Source: Haemaphysalis longicornis (Eukaryota; Arthropoda; Arachnida; Ixodida; Ixodidae). Taken from it: DNA of 64,000 nucleotides. The DNA lies in contig JABSTR010001244.1 of the NCBI GenBank assembly GCA_013339765.2, positions 3,472,001-3,536,000 of the forward strand, in the 5' to 3' direction. The translations under genes were made by a program, and so were the position numbers. Below the pieces are notes generated by a model. It was not told the origin of the DNA and ran no database searches. It saw nothing but the letters and a program-made list of their open reading frames with translations. This document shows, one piece after another, positions 9,111 to 22,667 of this stretch. How positions within the stretch are numbered: the first letter of the stretch is position 1; the number at the start of each line of letters is the position of its first letter.

Positions 9111-12100
9111 CGAAATTCAGAGCTGAATGGGAGTGACTGCTATTGGTTTGCCAGTGGCCACGTAGCCAGCTCCCGCGGCCGTGAGGAAAGTAGAAGCGAG
9201 AAAGCGGTTGGCAAGCGTACAGTGTAAGGGACGGAATCTTGCTTGGGCCGTTTATTAGCGCGAAGGAAAACGTCGTCGTTTGGACAATGGCGTGCGTGCG
9301 CTTCGCTGTAAGGGGAGGGGGTGGGGGGATGGTGTACAGGAATGCATGACGGGGACCGCCGGTGCTTGCATCCGCTGAATATCAAACGGGGCTGGTAATA
9401 GCTGTCCGAGATACTGGCCTTTCCGGGACACGACAACGACGACGGCGTCGATTTGTCCGACTGTAAACGGTCAGACTTTGAAGTGGCTGTATGCCGGGGA
9501 GGGCTTACGTGGGTAGGCAAAATTGCGTACACTTGATCGCCCCGCGTCGGCGGCAGTTTACGATAAGCACGCATCTTCTTTCGGAGGCAGTCTCGTGGGT
9601 TGCGCCATAAACGGGTCACCGAGCGCGTTTTCGCAACCCCGCGCGGCAGCGATCGGGGGCCATTGGGGATCCTTGGTGAATAATCGGGGCTCGTAAAGCA
9701 CACGCATCGGCCCAAAACAAGTGGGCGGCTGCAGTTCTAGAGTCGTTGCAGCATCGGAGTCTCGTCCGCCCAACGAGCGCACCTTGTTGGACCTCTAATG
9801 GTTATGGCCTCGCAGGCGGCGCTAATTCTTTACGGTTAACGAGCAGCAGCCCTTCTTGTTCCCAGTGCAGCGGGAGAAGGGCCCCCCTCGACCTTTTGGC
9901 GACAGCGGCGGACGCGACAGAGCAGCGGATTAGCGGCTCATGAAACTGCAGCCGCACCTCGTTTCATTACTCTCGTTCTCTCCACGCTGTTCGCGCGCCT
10001 AATGGGGCCTCGCCTATTTTACCACTGCTCTTCGCCGGCAACTTTCTAAACCTGTTTCGTGAAAGTCGGTAGTGACCAAATGAGCCTTGTAACGAAGCTG
10101 TTGCACTTCTGCACTCCTTACGGCGCCTGGATGTAAACAAGTCGCTTCCCGCCGGTTCGATATTATGTGGTCGATGCTGTGACGACCCGAGACATTTCCT
10201 CGTTTAGCTTTGTGCTCAGGCCTGGTTTGTGTAGGACCCTATTCACATTGGCGGCGTTGTGTGTTTCGGCAGTGGGGTGCGCGTGCACGAGCGGACGGCC
10301 GCCAGGCGCCGGTGTGGCCCTCGCGTGTCGGCGCCGACGCGTGAACGGGAAACGCGCATCGATCGCAGCGAAGGCCAGCGCAGCATATGCGTGCGCCAGG
10401 TGTAATGGATCGTTCAGCCGTCGGTCTGGTCGATTCTTTGCCTAACCAGTGCCAACGTCTTCGTTCGCTACTGTACTTCACCTGTAGTTTTGTAGATGAA
10501 CTCTCGATGAGAAAAACACCGCACACGCTTACTATTCGGCGTAATGTTCATCCCAGCCCTTTCTCTAAAGCAACGTATTTAGTTCAAAGGTCCGCCTCGC
10601 AAACAACTGGAACGTTCGCGAGCTTTTCTCCACCCAAGAAGAAACTTGTTCCTCTTGGCTAACGGCAGTTCTTCCGTAGCAAGGCCCCAGACTCATAGTG
10701 GAGCGTGTACAAAGCGGCAGCAGAAGGCAATGCGAACGACGTGATGCGAAGGCGAGCTCGTCCAGCCCCGCTTCGCCCCGGGCGGCGGTCGCACACTTTC
10801 GCCCAGCTTCTTCCCTCCTGCCCCGTTCCCACGATCGGCGCGTCGGCGCCGCTTCACCCGACGCCAGCTCGCCAAGGTGAAGACGCCAGTGCGAGCACGC
10901 AAATGGGACCGAGAAGCCTGGTGGGGTCGGCCGGACTGGTTATGCTCGGCGGACGCGCTTGGTAGTCAGGGCGCGTTCTTCTTGTTCGTTTTTTTTTCCC
11001 CTTCACTTCCTTGGCTGCTCTTTCTGCGGCCTTGCAAGGTCGCCCCGGTTCTTTCGAGGCGGCCGGATCGAAGCGGGAGAGCTGCAAGTGGAATGCACGG
11101 CCAAGGAATCCATCTCTCCCTGACTTAACGGGGCTAATCGTTGCCGGCGCGCTTTCTCTCTCTCTCCCCCGCTTCTTTTTCCGCAGTGCCCTTTGACGCG
11201 TATGGATTCCTGCGCTTGGGTAATGAAGGAGACGCGGCCTCTGGAAGCGTCCGCATGGATCGGCGTGCCTCGCATAGCTCGATTCGAGTCGGCGCCGGTG
11301 GCTGCTAGCGCTCGTGGAGGTGAGAGAGCCAAGTGCAAGTCGATGGGTGCTCGAACGGTGCCTCCGTTCCACGGCCGGCCGGAGCCCTCCTTGCGAATGG
11401 TTGGGAACGGGCAGGGAGCTCTCTGCACGCACGGTGCTAAATAGGGTGGTACAGCGGAAGAGTGGCCTCCTGGGGAGGAGTTCAGAGTCCGCCCAACACT
11501 CAGTGCGGCAGGCCTACATCTGCTCAACGGTGCGCCGCGAACAGACGTTGCTTTGGCGCTGCACCTTAAATGGCCGCATGTTTGGTTGCCTAGCGATCAG
11601 TGCGGTCGGCAGTTTGAATGAACGTTTCCTTTGGCGGAAAGTACCAGTGAAGCATATACGCGCTGCGTGGTGGCTCGGCGCAGCGACCTCCGTATTGCAG
11701 CTGCTATAACCATGCCTGGTAGCGTTGACCCGCCGCCTCAATCGTGCACTGTTACATGTATGCGGACGTCGTGATTAGATGATGCTGGACGCGAATGCCC
11801 TGCGGATGCGCAGGCTGGCAGCGGCAAGAGCGGCCGCCGGCTCGCCATTCCATTACCGGCATTTCCGCGGTGTTAGGCGCTCCAGACTTCGCCGGGCAGC
11901 ACGCGCGCCCTCTGCTGCATTTGGTTTCTTCCCGGGAGGCGATTTAAGTGGGTCCTTAGACAGATAATTGGGTCAGTGTGCGAGCGCGTTTTGGTTGCCG
12001 TCTCGGCGAGTTTAATGAGAAACGCGCGCGGACGTGTTTGCATGTGCTTGCGCGGAGCTGTGACGCCGTATTCGAGCGCATGGTTGCGGAAGGCCGGTCA

Positions 12101-13018
12101 GCCAGATACGCCTTCGAGAAGCGAACTAGTGCCCGAAGGAAGCGTCGCACGCAAGTATTCTAACGTACTGTGAACCCTGGTGATAGCGAAGTCGCCTTAT
12201 TCGAAGTCTCGCTTGAAGTTCTTACGGTCCCAACTGCAGATCGCCGGGAGAAAGGGAGAGGCAGACCGGTTTGGTATTTGCGCGCTCCGTAACGAGGCGT
12301 CGCTTATAACAAAGTCCCGTCCCTTGGTTGTAACCTGGCAGCACGTCGGCTGGACGCCGCACGAGACCCATCTGTACGACGACAGGTGCCCCGCTTATCC
12401 CAGTACTTCCTCTGCTGCTGTCATCGGAGCACACACATGTTTGTGAGCAGAGTGTTTTTGTGGCTTCCTTGTCCTCGTTAGCTGCACAGCGAAGTGACGG
12501 TGCAGGCTGGGAGAGAGTGAAGGCGCCGTGGGTTGCCTACTGGCGCGTCATTCCCTCGTCGTTCGGTTCAGCTGGACACGCCCTCGTTGGTGACGTAAAC
12601 CGGACCGACTGTGGTGGTGTTACCGCCAACAGTTCTCAGGCCGTGCCTCATGGGAGGCGTTTTCCCCGCTCCTGCAGGAGCGCCCGCTGTCTCCTCCACG
12701 TTTCTCTCCGTCTGCCGCCACTGCAGGAGTTGGCCTGTCACCAGCGCCTGTCGTAGGGTCTCTCTGCCGGCCTGCAGTTCTTTCTTTTTTTTTTTCAACT
12801 GCCGCTGTCTTGTTCTCGTCTGCGGCTACAACAGGTGGGTCCCCCGGGTCCGGCGCTGTCACCTCGTCCTTTCGCCCCTGGCTCGTCCAAGTGGAAGGAA
12901 GACGAGGAGAAAGGAGCCACCGAATCCCTCGGGAAGGTTCGCCCACCGCGCTTCCCAGTGACACCGTCGACAAAACAGTGCAATGCTCTCAGGGTCGACT
13001 GTCTTGTTTGGGTTGAAA
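9111..13018. other. GC-rich region with no supported gene
   Basis: Long open frames occur on both strands (for example minus 9140-9715, minus 10854-11432, plus 12611-12961), but they overlap one another, have biased Arg/Ala/Pro/Ser composition and show no domain. A poly-T tract lies near 12785-12796. This could be promoter, intron or intergenic DNA. Confidence 0.4.
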
Positions 13019-13250
13019 GCCCGCAGCGGTGGCATGACAGCAGCGACTACTCGTCACTCTGCGGCATTACGCTCGTCGACTGCTGTGTCTATAAGGCGTT
13101 GTGCTGCTCAGCCCTACGTCGTGGGTTCAATTTCCCGGCCGCGGCGGCTGCTTTTCTGACGGTTCGAGGTTTCGGCGCGCGTTAAAAACCTGCAGGGGAA
13201 AAAAATTAATCCGGAGCCCTCCACTTCGGCGTGCCCATAGCCCATGGGTT
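13019..13250 (+). mobile_element. Ruka SINE, diverged, with about 55 bp inserted in the head
   Basis: CCCGCAGCGGTGGC at about 13019-13032 resembles the Ruka start. Some 55 bp later, CTATAAGGCGTTGTGCTGCTCAG resumes the head in two pieces, followed by the B box (GGTTCAATTTCC) and the body (CCGGCCGCGGCGG, AATTAATCCGGAGCCCTCC). The body is shortened. The inserted 55 bp is not recognised. Confidence 0.6.
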
Positions 13251-13728
13251 GCTTCGGTTTTTTTTTTTTTTTCTGCTCAGCGGCAGAGGCGTGATACTAG
13301 TGGGTCGCGGGTTGGAGCACGTGTATCGTCGAACAAAAGCGAACGTTTTCATGTTCGTCTAATCAACTTTCCTCATCATCAACTCATACCCCTTATCTAT
13401 GCCCTGTGGCAAAATAAACGCCCCAAAAAACTTACACCATCTTCCGTGGGGAACCCTGATGAGGATGCGAAGCATCATGGCGGTTCCGTGTGGTTCCATT
13501 GTGTTGCCGTTATGTTGAGTGATCTGGTGTTTAGTAGCGCCAGAGGGAATTCCGCGTCCGGGTCCGCTCACCTTGCGACGGCCACTAAAAGCGCTGCTAT
13601 CGTAGAAGTATGCGCCACACCTTCAGCATATGGAAAAGCTCATAAAAATAGTAAAAACGTCCTTCATCTTGCCACAGTAATAGCTTAGCGTGTTGCTGCC
13701 GGCCGCCGCCGAGCTTTTTTCGTGGTTA

Positions 13729-13882
13729 AGCTACGTGCACACTAGCGTCGAACTTTCCGTGCTACCATGCCGACGTCCACCAGCGCCGTCGCGCCGCAGC
13801 CTTCACCCGCAGCGCGGCGCGACGCCGCTGACGGCCGTCGGCAAGGTAGCACGGCAAGTTCGACGCTAGTGTGCACGTAGCT
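13729..13882. mobile_element. 154-bp hairpin MITE with TTA target duplication
   Basis: Terminal arms of about 40 bp are nearly perfect inverted copies, beginning AGCTACGTGCACACTAGCG and ending with its reverse complement. TTA flanks both ends (13726-13728 and 13883-13885). A 3-bp TTA/TAA target is typical of PIF/Harbinger (Tourist-like) elements. No coding capacity. Confidence 0.85.
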
Positions 13883-13885
13883 TTA

Positions 13886-16800
13886 CAGAAGGGAGCGGCT
13901 CGGCCTGCTTGCGCTGTGCGTTCTTCTCCATCCTCCTCCTGGCTTGCTCCGACGCCTGTGTTGAAGCCGTCCTCGATCCGGACCCGGGTTCCTGTCGTGG
14001 CAATACCTTGATGCCAATCCCCCCCCCCCCCCCCTGATGTTTTCCTAGCAGTGCACTTGCGTTTTAAGGTGAAGCCGACCTTAAGGCAATCAGTGTAGGA
14101 TTTTGCAAGATGGCTTTCTCGCATTGAAGGCTGCACAGTGACGCATGTCCATCTACAGGGGGAATGTAATAATGTACAGAAAACGGCTGTACCTCGTGTT
14201 TTATTAAAACTGTCCGGAAACCAATTATGTGACAATTGGCCGCCAAGACGAAGTTTAATTTACGTTTCAAAATTACATAGTTCAAAGTGAAGTTGTAAAC
14301 ATAGGAATTCTCGTCCGCTGTCAATGCATGGTCTTCTACGGGAGGGAGGCCACGGGCGTCTACAGCCACGTGTTTGTCAGCTGGAACAAAGCTCGAGTTT
14401 TCCCAAGTTTCATTCGCGTAATTAACTAGCAAGTATGCTCAATCGCCAATTACTACCAGATGGGTTTGGTTCCGTGCACTCCTTGGCTGGACGATGCTTC
14501 GGTCAAATCATATTGCGGTGACGATGAGGTTCGGCTGGTCATCCTTTTCAGAGAGGAAGGGCACTGTATTTTTTCTTTATGATTACCCTTTCGCGATTGA
14601 TTCTTTTCGTCGTTTTTCGGGAGGATGTTTAATCGCAAAAGAAAATTGTGTTTGACAGTTAATTCACGCGAGCTATGAATTTCGATAAAAAGAATTCCTG
14701 CTAGAGAGACCATGAACTAATATCGCCAGCCAGAAATTGCCACCATTAGCCTTAGGTCGCCTAACCTGGCATTAGGTCACACACCATGTACATTACGAGC
14801 AGATAATATGGCTTAAAATGCACAAACAAAAGAGGCTTGCCGGTAAAAAAAATAGGTTTAGTCAGACAACTGCAGGTATTTATCAAGATAGCGCGCACTA
14901 GCGAAGTGCCGGTATTGACTGTCCGATTTTAAGCCTTCATAATTAACAATCATGTGCTACAGGCACGAATAGGACGGGCATTAAAGCAAAAGAAGCAGTT
15001 CTAAAGTTGCTCTCAAATAGCAGGAATAAGATCTCTGTACTGAAGGGATCGATACTGCAATGCTCTCGAGCTGAGAGCAGCAGTATTGGAAATAAATAAA
15101 CGCGTCCTTTTTTTAACGTAGAATACGCTCGTAAAATTACCGATTTTTTTTTAACCTTACCACATATGCGCGCATCATTGGTAGTGCATGTTGCGCAGAG
15201 GATTAGACAGACAAGGAAATTCGGCGAAATGCAGAAAATGGGGGTACTTAGTACTAGCAAAGTAGCGCTCTAGTTCCCGGTAGATACCCCAAATAATGTA
15301 TTTACAGAAGGTCAAAGTTTCAGCGTTAATTTTGGTGACAGCGGACTAGAGGCATATGCTGGCGTCATAGTTCACGTCATAATTGTTATATTTATCATCG
15401 TGAATGTATTCGGTGTGTCTCGGCTGTGGTCTGGGGGCAAGAAAGCTTGGCACACCAATTTTCCTCCCACGCATGGGCAAAAGTATAGCGGGCGAAGCGA
15501 TAGTTGTCGATATGAGCTCAACGTGCTCAAGCAATGTTATAGACCGTGCGAGGTTTTCCAGGATAGATCAGGTTAGTGTGGCCTGAAACAGAAATCGGGC
15601 GTTCTCTTGCACTTTAATATTCACTCCTTTCTGCTAATCTTTAAAAAAAGCGGTCACCACACGCCAGTAATTTCAGCATTTGCCTTCTTTTCTTTGACAA
15701 AAAGCCCTGTTTAGGAGTGTGCGCGTTTCCATAACAAAGTTTTTCTTCAGTCTGGTTACAACACGGGAGGGAGGAGATTTCAATCGAAGCCATAGAATCC
15801 CGGACTAAGGATGCCTTCCACGAGGTGAGGCCTATAACATCAGCCTCTGATCAATAAAAATTTACTCCTCTCTCTCTCTCTCATAAAACCAACTCAGACC
15901 CAGAAAATGCATGTCTCCCTTTCCGAAGTAGCCAGACCATTGCACGAAATTTCGCCTATGTCTATGCACACAGCAACAAAATCGTTCGTTACTCAAAGAT
16001 AAGACGAATTCAATTCTATGCGTCACACTTTTCTGCCTTAAGTATAACTTGCTTTTCGGGCCGATAACTTCGCTGCAAGGTGCCCTTTCGCTCTAAGTGG
16101 TTGCTCTTGACGCACGTTGAGGTGTCGGCAGGCAAGGGTTATCCTTGAGTGAGCTTTGTAAACATGGAAGCCACGTCAGGAAGCCTGCTCAGGCCGATTT
16201 CCCCGTCGCCCCCTCATTGTGGGAGCGTGTTTCTCAACATAGGCTTGATATTTTGGGATGACTGGGACGTAGGCGTTTTCTCCCTCACTTCTTCAAGGAG
16301 GCGTTTTCTCCCCCGCTTTAAGGGGCACCGTCGAAGTGTTTTCTTTTGATGGATGGACGGCGGGGACGGTGCCGGGTGGAGAGGACAGGGAGCGGGGGAT
16401 CAGACCGCCCACACCCAAGATCGGCACTACCCAATGGATCAGTTGCAGTGTAATCTGGGTCTTTGATGTCACTTCGTTAAGTAACGAAGTGGTATCCCTC
16501 TGCGCCCACTTTGCCCGCTCTGCGCTATCATTTCGCGTCGCCGAACCGTAATGACGAATTTAGCGTGCTCCCGTTCACGTTTCCGCGTTGCCGCTTCGAT
16601 TGACCATCACTGCACAGACGCGCCTGTTTGTACGTGACGCCCGGTTCAGGGGTGAAGAACCCCCACAAATTAATCCGGCACCATGGCGAACAAATGAGGA
16701 TCTTCGATTTGAGGCCCATATATTGCGGGCGAAACCGAAGGCGTCGCGTGTACCACCACCGACTCGGTTCACGGCGCTGCGAAAAGTGTTGTTTCTATTC

Positions 16801-17061
16801 CAAGGCGGCCTGCGAAGCCGAGTCAATGGAAGCGGGGCTGGTGCGCTGGGCGTGCACGTAAGGACGCAGTATCGCGGCGAGGCACGAGCGCTGAGAGCCC
16901 CGCTATATAGATTCGCGATCGATGAGGATCAGCGGCGCCACTTTTCAATCGCGTTCTCTGCCGCGGTGATTCTCGGGCAGCGAAAAGCGGCCGGCAGCGT
17001 TCTTCCTCCCCGCCGGCATTCGTGGATCGGCAATATTGAGCGGCCGTCTCCTTCGAGGATC
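13886..17061. other. AT-richer unassigned region
   Basis: No gene supported. A poly-C run lies near 14018-14033. Near 15843-15886, CAATAAAAATTTACTCC followed by (TC)n looks like the 3' end and tail of an old retroelement. From about 16560 the sequence becomes CpG-rich ahead of the candidate exon at 17062, with a TATATAG near 16903. Confidence 0.4.
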
Positions 17062-17158
17062 ATGGCATCCCTTTTTCGGCGTAGCCACCGCTGCTTCTGC
17101 GGTGTTTTCAAAGCCCTCGGTGTTGCTGTTGCGCCAGATCCTGGCACTGGCGAGGCAG
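17062..17158 (+). CDS. candidate first coding exon (weak)
   Basis: The ATG at 17062 has an A at -3 and a G at +4. It opens 32 codons that end at GAGGCAG|GTATGTG, a strong splice-donor match at 17159. The peptide starts MASLFRRSHRCFCG and is basic, Cys-containing and unrecognised. The preceding 500 bp is CpG-rich. No matching acceptor or downstream exon could be identified, so this may be chance. Confidence 0.2.
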
Positions 17159-17662
17159 GTATGTGAACGGGCATATTTCTATGGGCCGACTTAGCCACGC
17201 AGCGTGGGTGTTTGTGTTGCGCGTTCCCTGTGGGTCCGCTTCTCCTTTCTTCACTTTCTTGCGGCCATAGGACCCTGTTCGTCCTCGTGGCGCTGAAGAA
17301 GGGGGGCAAGAGCGCGCTGAAACATTTTCTTCATGAGGGCTTTTTTTTGGAACATCTGAAACCCTTTTAGAACGTGGTCACTAAGCGTGTCCAAATATTC
17401 CTGTGTACAATGGAGCCACCTCCCCGCCGCCATCGCATCCATTACTGATACAGCGCTTTTCAAAACTGCTGTACATAACACCTATTGCTTGTAGGATGTC
17501 ATAGGAGATTGTGTATTGTTTTGCTGTTGTGTAAACAGTGTACATTCATTGTTGTCATACGCGCATCTGAACCATTCCGCTGTCGTAAAAACTGCACATT
17601 GTATTCTCTTAAGTTTACCACTCCTTTCTGTTGTGCCCTTTGGGCCCTGAAAGTATCTGTAA

Positions 17663-17742
17663 TAAATAAATAATAAATAAATAATAAATAAATGAATGAA
17701 TGAATGAATGAATGAATGAATGAATGAATGAATGAATAATAA
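17663..17742. repeat. (TAAA)n/(TGAA)n microsatellite
   Basis: AATAAATAAATAATAAATAA-type repeats pass into about ten TGAA units. It ends shortly before the TTAA element at 17838. Confidence 0.95.
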
Positions 17743-17837
17743 AGTGGCCACAAAATTTCCGAGCCAAATACCGTAGGAACGCGCTCGAGACTATTTCCCG
17801 GCGTTCTTCGAAGTCCGGACATCTTTTGTGGCCTTAA

Positions 17838-18828
17838 AGGGACACTGAAGTGAATTTGGCAAGCTCCTGTTCTTGCTTGCACTGCGTAGACTGGCTCAAG
17901 TAAACGCACTTTTCAACGTTTATACGGGCGATAAGGCGGTATTTATTTTATAAAGCCTGAAAGAAGAAACAATAGCATGCGCGGTTTGTGGCGGCCGCAC
18001 CAACTAACAGCGGTGACGTCAGGTAAAGGTGCTACGTGATTGGACGATGTCCAAGATTAGAATTCAAACCAGTTCCGGTTTCGGTTCTGTGAAACAACAT
18101 GCTTGGCATGGGCATATCTCAATAATCGCCATACCGCGCTTCTGCCATGTTGTCGGCTGTAGGATGCGTCAGATAAGCCTACCAGCTCGGCTTGGAATCG
18201 TAGCAATCACTAGCCGAGGCGTACGCAGTGAATGAACGCCCTCCGCGTCACCGCAGACGCTCAAATGCAGTGCGCTTTTCTCCCACCTTTGGAGCTTGCC
18301 TGGCTCGTGCCTGTATCGTAAGAGGCGTGTTCGCATACGCTGATTCGGGACTGTGCCCGTAAGCGGTCGGTGCTTATGGCAACGGCACGCGAACGAGAAC
18401 TCGCCTGTGGATCAGTGTCAGTCTGCACGCGTCCTGCGAACTCCCTCGTGGAGCAATGAACGTTACAGCACAGAAAAGGGTGAATTCGTTTGGAAAACGT
18501 TTCCAAAAAACAAATACATCCGCCGGACACTAAATTAACGCTGTGCCGTCTGATTCTGTCGGAGGGTCGGCGAGCCGTGCAGTATCACAGTCAAGCCAAG
18601 CCATCTACTGTATGTCATGGTTGCCAGCTTTATTTTTGGTAGGACACGTACGGCTCGTAGATTAAAAAAAATTCGATTTTATAAGTTCTAGGGCGGTATC
18701 AGCAAAACCGTTTCGCCTTAAGGTGCTTTAAGGGATGCTCTTTCATTTGGGATAGAGAACATACACTCGACGAGAATCGGTTGTCTGCCCCTTTATCCTA
18801 ATTCATATGATGACACTGCAGTGTCCCT
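17838..18828. mobile_element. TTAA-flanked MITE (piggyBac-like), about 1 kb
   Basis: The element starts AGGGACACTG and ends CAGTGTCCCT, perfect 10-bp inverted ends. It is flanked by TTAA at 17834-17837 and 18829-18832. TTAA duplication is diagnostic of the piggyBac group. No transposase reading frame lies inside, so it would be non-autonomous. Confidence 0.85.
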
Positions 18829-18832
18829 TTAA

Positions 18833-21800
18833 AGTGGTACTGACACCAAATGTTATTGTTACGTTTTTTTTCGCAGCTATGGGTGCCTACCAGCCCATTA
18901 ATCGTGGAAGGTCACGTTAGACGGTCGATATCAGGGTAAATAATTATTCGCAGCCTCGTTTATTTGTGTGAGTTTTGGTTTCGACAAAACGAACACTGAG
19001 GAGGCCACCATGGCAGGACGGCGCTCGTAACGTCTCCGTTCTTGTCGTACCACTGCCGGTCTGGACGCGCACGCGTCTCTACCATCTTCACGCGCCCGGG
19101 CAGCATGACGTCAGTCCCACAACCGTGACGTGATACACGTGCCGGAGCAGCGCGCTGGCCACGTGACGGGGGCCCTCACGCCGGCACTTTGGGGCCGCGA
19201 GAAGCAGGTGGCGTCTTGCTGAGGCCGATTGCGAAAGGGTGTCCGTTCTGAGGCTCCTTGTGCGCGCAAAGATACAAATGGATTTGAAATATGGTATACT
19301 GAACGGCTACGTTTGAAACTTCCGGGGAGATATCTCCATATACAAAGGAAGCCTATTACGTAGTCACGTGAGCTTTAAAATATCGTGCAGTATTCGTTAA
19401 GTGACGACGCACAAGCAGTTGGTGTAACTGTCGTTGGCCATCTTTCCTTTTGTAAATTGCAGCAGTGAAATTAACGCTTTCGATAAGTGCTGCATTATCG
19501 AACAAGGTGCCCCGACCGAAGCGGTGCCGCCCTTCTCATCGCTTGCGTCTCTCATCGACAAGTTCCCACTTGATAATATTTTATGTCGAGCGTGCGAGGA
19601 AGAGGAGGCCAAATATTTTATTGAACCCCTAAAGGCCCGTTAGGGGAGTCGCATGCTCGTGACCAGATCCTGTGATTCGCCGACTGATTTTCTCGCACTT
19701 GCTGCGCCGAGCTGCGCTGCGGGGGGATGTGTTAGCCACTCTGTTCTCGTTTGTTTTTGTTTTTTACGCGAGGAAAAGCGATCTCTTATTTTCCGCGACG
19801 CGTGTTGTAAGATGTCCCTGGGCCCCACTTGAAAGCTGCCGTGTTTCTGGCGGCGGCGGAGTGCATGTGCCTGCCTGCCCCGTGGTCTAGCTGCACATTG
19901 GGCGCCTTTGAAGAGGGCGCCGCAGCCTTGAGACTTGTTTCTCGCCGGGACAGCAGTCTGCTTGCGTTCTGACCGACACTCCTGCACCTCTGTCGCCCCA
20001 TCTTTTCTTCAAAACATGCCGCTCCATGTGGCGACATCTAGCCGCTTATTCCTCGGTGGTGCCGGCTGCTCTTCTTCCGCGTTCTTTTTTTTTTTTTTTT
20101 TTCACTGCGAAGCGGCGTATGTCTAACCTCCCAGTTTTCATTCCGGCGAAGCCGCTTTACTCGGCACCGCTTCGGCGCTCCTTCGCGCCACCGAGCTCCT
20201 CTCTCATAACTGTTATTTGCTAGCGTCTTTCACGTTCAAGCACGCGCACATGAGCTATTCCCGGGTTATGCGTTCACGTGCGGTGAGTTCCCATTTCCCA
20301 AGCGCCCACCGGCACTCGCCCTCTTTCTGTGTCGCTGGCATCGTCGTCGGTACAGTGCCTATAGAAACGGCTAAAATGCGCCGTCCGTTGTGCTGCACTA
20401 TATCTCTGGCGTGGGATGATGGGGTGGTGAAGCTGCTGTAATTTTACGAAGATCCATACGAAAGGCACCCATCGCGTGCCTGTAGACGCCCATTCTGTTC
20501 ACGTCCCTCTCGTTCCCTTGTGAGGTCGTTCATTTTGCCACCTTATGACATGCAGGGGGGGGTCGTTTTTCTTGCTCTCGTGGACGCCGACCGCGCACTT
20601 GAGTCGCGAAAACTGAGTACACCTGTTTCGAAGCGGCGGCGGCAACGCCTTGATAACGAGTGCGCTCGAACGGCCAGGGAGCGTGGCGGGCGTGCGTGGG
20701 CCAAAATGCGGTAGCCCGATTTGTCGGGGCTGTGTGTACGTACGCGAGGCTTGGCCGTCGCGTCGTTCGGTTGCTGGAGCAGCCCTGGCCCGAGGCTGCT
20801 GCTGACGATCTCCAGGCGGGCCCTGTTTTGTCAAGGTTCAGGGCCCTCGGCGCTTCTTCCCCCACGGGCGCGCGTGCTGGGCGCGTGTTGCCGGACGCGG
20901 TTATTTGGGGCACCGACGAGTAACGAGGAACACGCGCCTCGTGCACACGACAGGCCGCTCACGCTCCGGGACGGCGCGCGTGGTCTGGCCACCGGCATGC
21001 CTCCGCGATTCGCTCGATTCAAGCATCCGCGCGATTGAAAGGACGCTGTGGCTGAGGAACGGGACTTGAACGAGCGACGCCAGGTTGCCCGCAGTTCACG
21101 TCGTGCTTCTGCGACTGTCGTCGATCGGACCGACCGGGGGACCTCGAGTAGTCCGAGCGACGGCCGGGCACAAAGCCTCGGGGTCTAAGCCCGAAGTCTT
21201 AGGACTGAATAGCCTAGACTGATAGACAGGGGGACGAGGCCGAGCCCTGCGTGGCCGGACCGAGTCTCTTGCATGCCGGATGTGATCAATAAAGTCTTTT
21301 CTCTCCTCTCTCTCTCTCTCGTCGTGTCACGCCATCTGTCCCCGGCTAGCTTGTTGGTTTGGTTCACACTCAGAATGCCGCCGCTGGCAGGCTTTGCAGG
21401 GGCGGAGGCGTGCACGTGTTTGGTGAGGTTTGCCTGTTGAATGTCGTTGAACATGGCTATTAAATTATCGCTACATTTGGTATTGGGGCTCGGTGGCAGA
21501 GGGCGTTGCACTGCCTCTCAGCCGATTCGAAGGGGGCGGGGGCTGGGGGATTGCTCCAGTGCAGTGTAAAAGTTGTCAGTCGGGTGTCCTGAATTTTAAA
21601 CAGCACTGCCAGCTGTCGTCGCGGCCCCGATGGCATCTGACGTTATTAGAGTTCCTGTGTAAGCTTCGCCAGAGTTGCGCGTCTGATTTCCACGAGCCGC
21701 CCCGCTTCCGCTCCACCTTAACAGAAAGCCCCGCTTTCAGGGCTGCGCACCGAACTCCTTTGCCAATTGGGCGTGGGTCAGCGGCTCCGGCTTACGTGCG

Positions 21801-22084
21801 CAGCGGCCGCCTCAGACTTCGCCGAGAGATGCAAGTTCTCGCGAAATTTTGAGAGGCTTAAAAAAAAAAAGCGAGCCTTTTCAATATTTTTTTTTCCAGA
21901 AAAATATGAAAAAATTGAAAAAAGGCGCTTCCGCACCAATCCATAAAAAATCGGCATACTTCTTAAAGCGAAAGCCCTAATGTCTCATCAAACGCGAGAA
22001 GTGACCGTAGTGGCTGGCGACTATACGCGAGTGAAACCGAATTACGGCCGCCGTGAAAAGACAATAAGTAAATGAAATGTACAA
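18833..22084. other. unassigned region with scattered repeat pieces
   Basis: Directly after the TTAA at 18832, AGTGGTACTGACACC looks like the start of another TTAA-type element, but no matching inverted end was found. Near 21286-21320, TCAATAAAGTC with (TC)n resembles a retroelement or transcript 3' end. A TACTGCGAAGC-class repeat lies at 20095. Open frames at 20499-21038 overlap on both strands and have no recognisable domain. Confidence 0.4.
20095..20205 (+). repeat. dispersed repeat, copy 1 of the CTGCGAAGC family
   Basis: After a poly-T tract, CACTGCGAAGCGGCGTATG and then CAGTTTTCATTCCGGCGAAG and CTCGGCACCGCTTCGGCGCT match the reverse complement of 29985-30090 over about 100 bp. Shorter relatives start at 52253 and 62085. 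Probably the end of a common DNA element. Confidence 0.7.
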
Positions 22085-22200
22085 AGAAACTTATTTGGGT
22101 TCCATTAGGATTTGACCCCGGCTCGCCAGAAGCCGCAACCAAATGTGGTAACTACAGCGCTAACCCCGTATACCGTGCCGGGATGGAACAAGAATTGTCC
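22085..22200 (-). mobile_element. possible tRNA-derived SINE fragment
   Basis: On the minus strand, GGGGTTAGCGCTGTAG and, about 40 bp on, CCGGGGTCAAATCC resemble an A box and a B box at tRNA-like spacing. There is no acceptor-stem pairing, so this is not a tRNA gene. Family and limits are unclear. Confidence 0.3.
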
Positions 22201-22667
22201 GGATGCGTGCCGCATGACAGTCGATTAAGACGGCACCGCAAACACGATGTAGCAGTGAAGAAGTATTCGATAATCCCTGGCTTTCGCCTGCAAATCAATT
22301 AAGAGACTTAAGTGCGCCGTGAATTTTTTCTTAACACTGATAAGAATGTAATTTTTACATGCGGCATCACAAAAGTCCCAGCAGAACTTCCGCTCTCAAA
22401 ATCTGCGCACGTTTCACGTCAAAACATTGATTTGAGAAAGTGTTTTTCTCACTGCGGATTTGTCGCATTGCAACGCATTTCCCCGTGGAAGCGCCGTTTC
22501 TTTCTCGCAGTGTTATCCTGGTTGCAGAAAACTGAAGCCGCTTTCCAATGTTTTGTTTTTTGTTTTGTTTTGTTTTGCTGATCGGCTCACACCTCTAACT
22601 TCGCCCTGCCTCTGCAGCGGGTGCTGCGGCTGTGATGCGCGGCGGGTGGCTTTCCCGCACGGATTTG

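Noticed and set aside
9140..9715. 191-codon minus-strand frame as a gene
   Set aside because: Arg/Ser/Pro-rich, overlapped by other frames, no motif.
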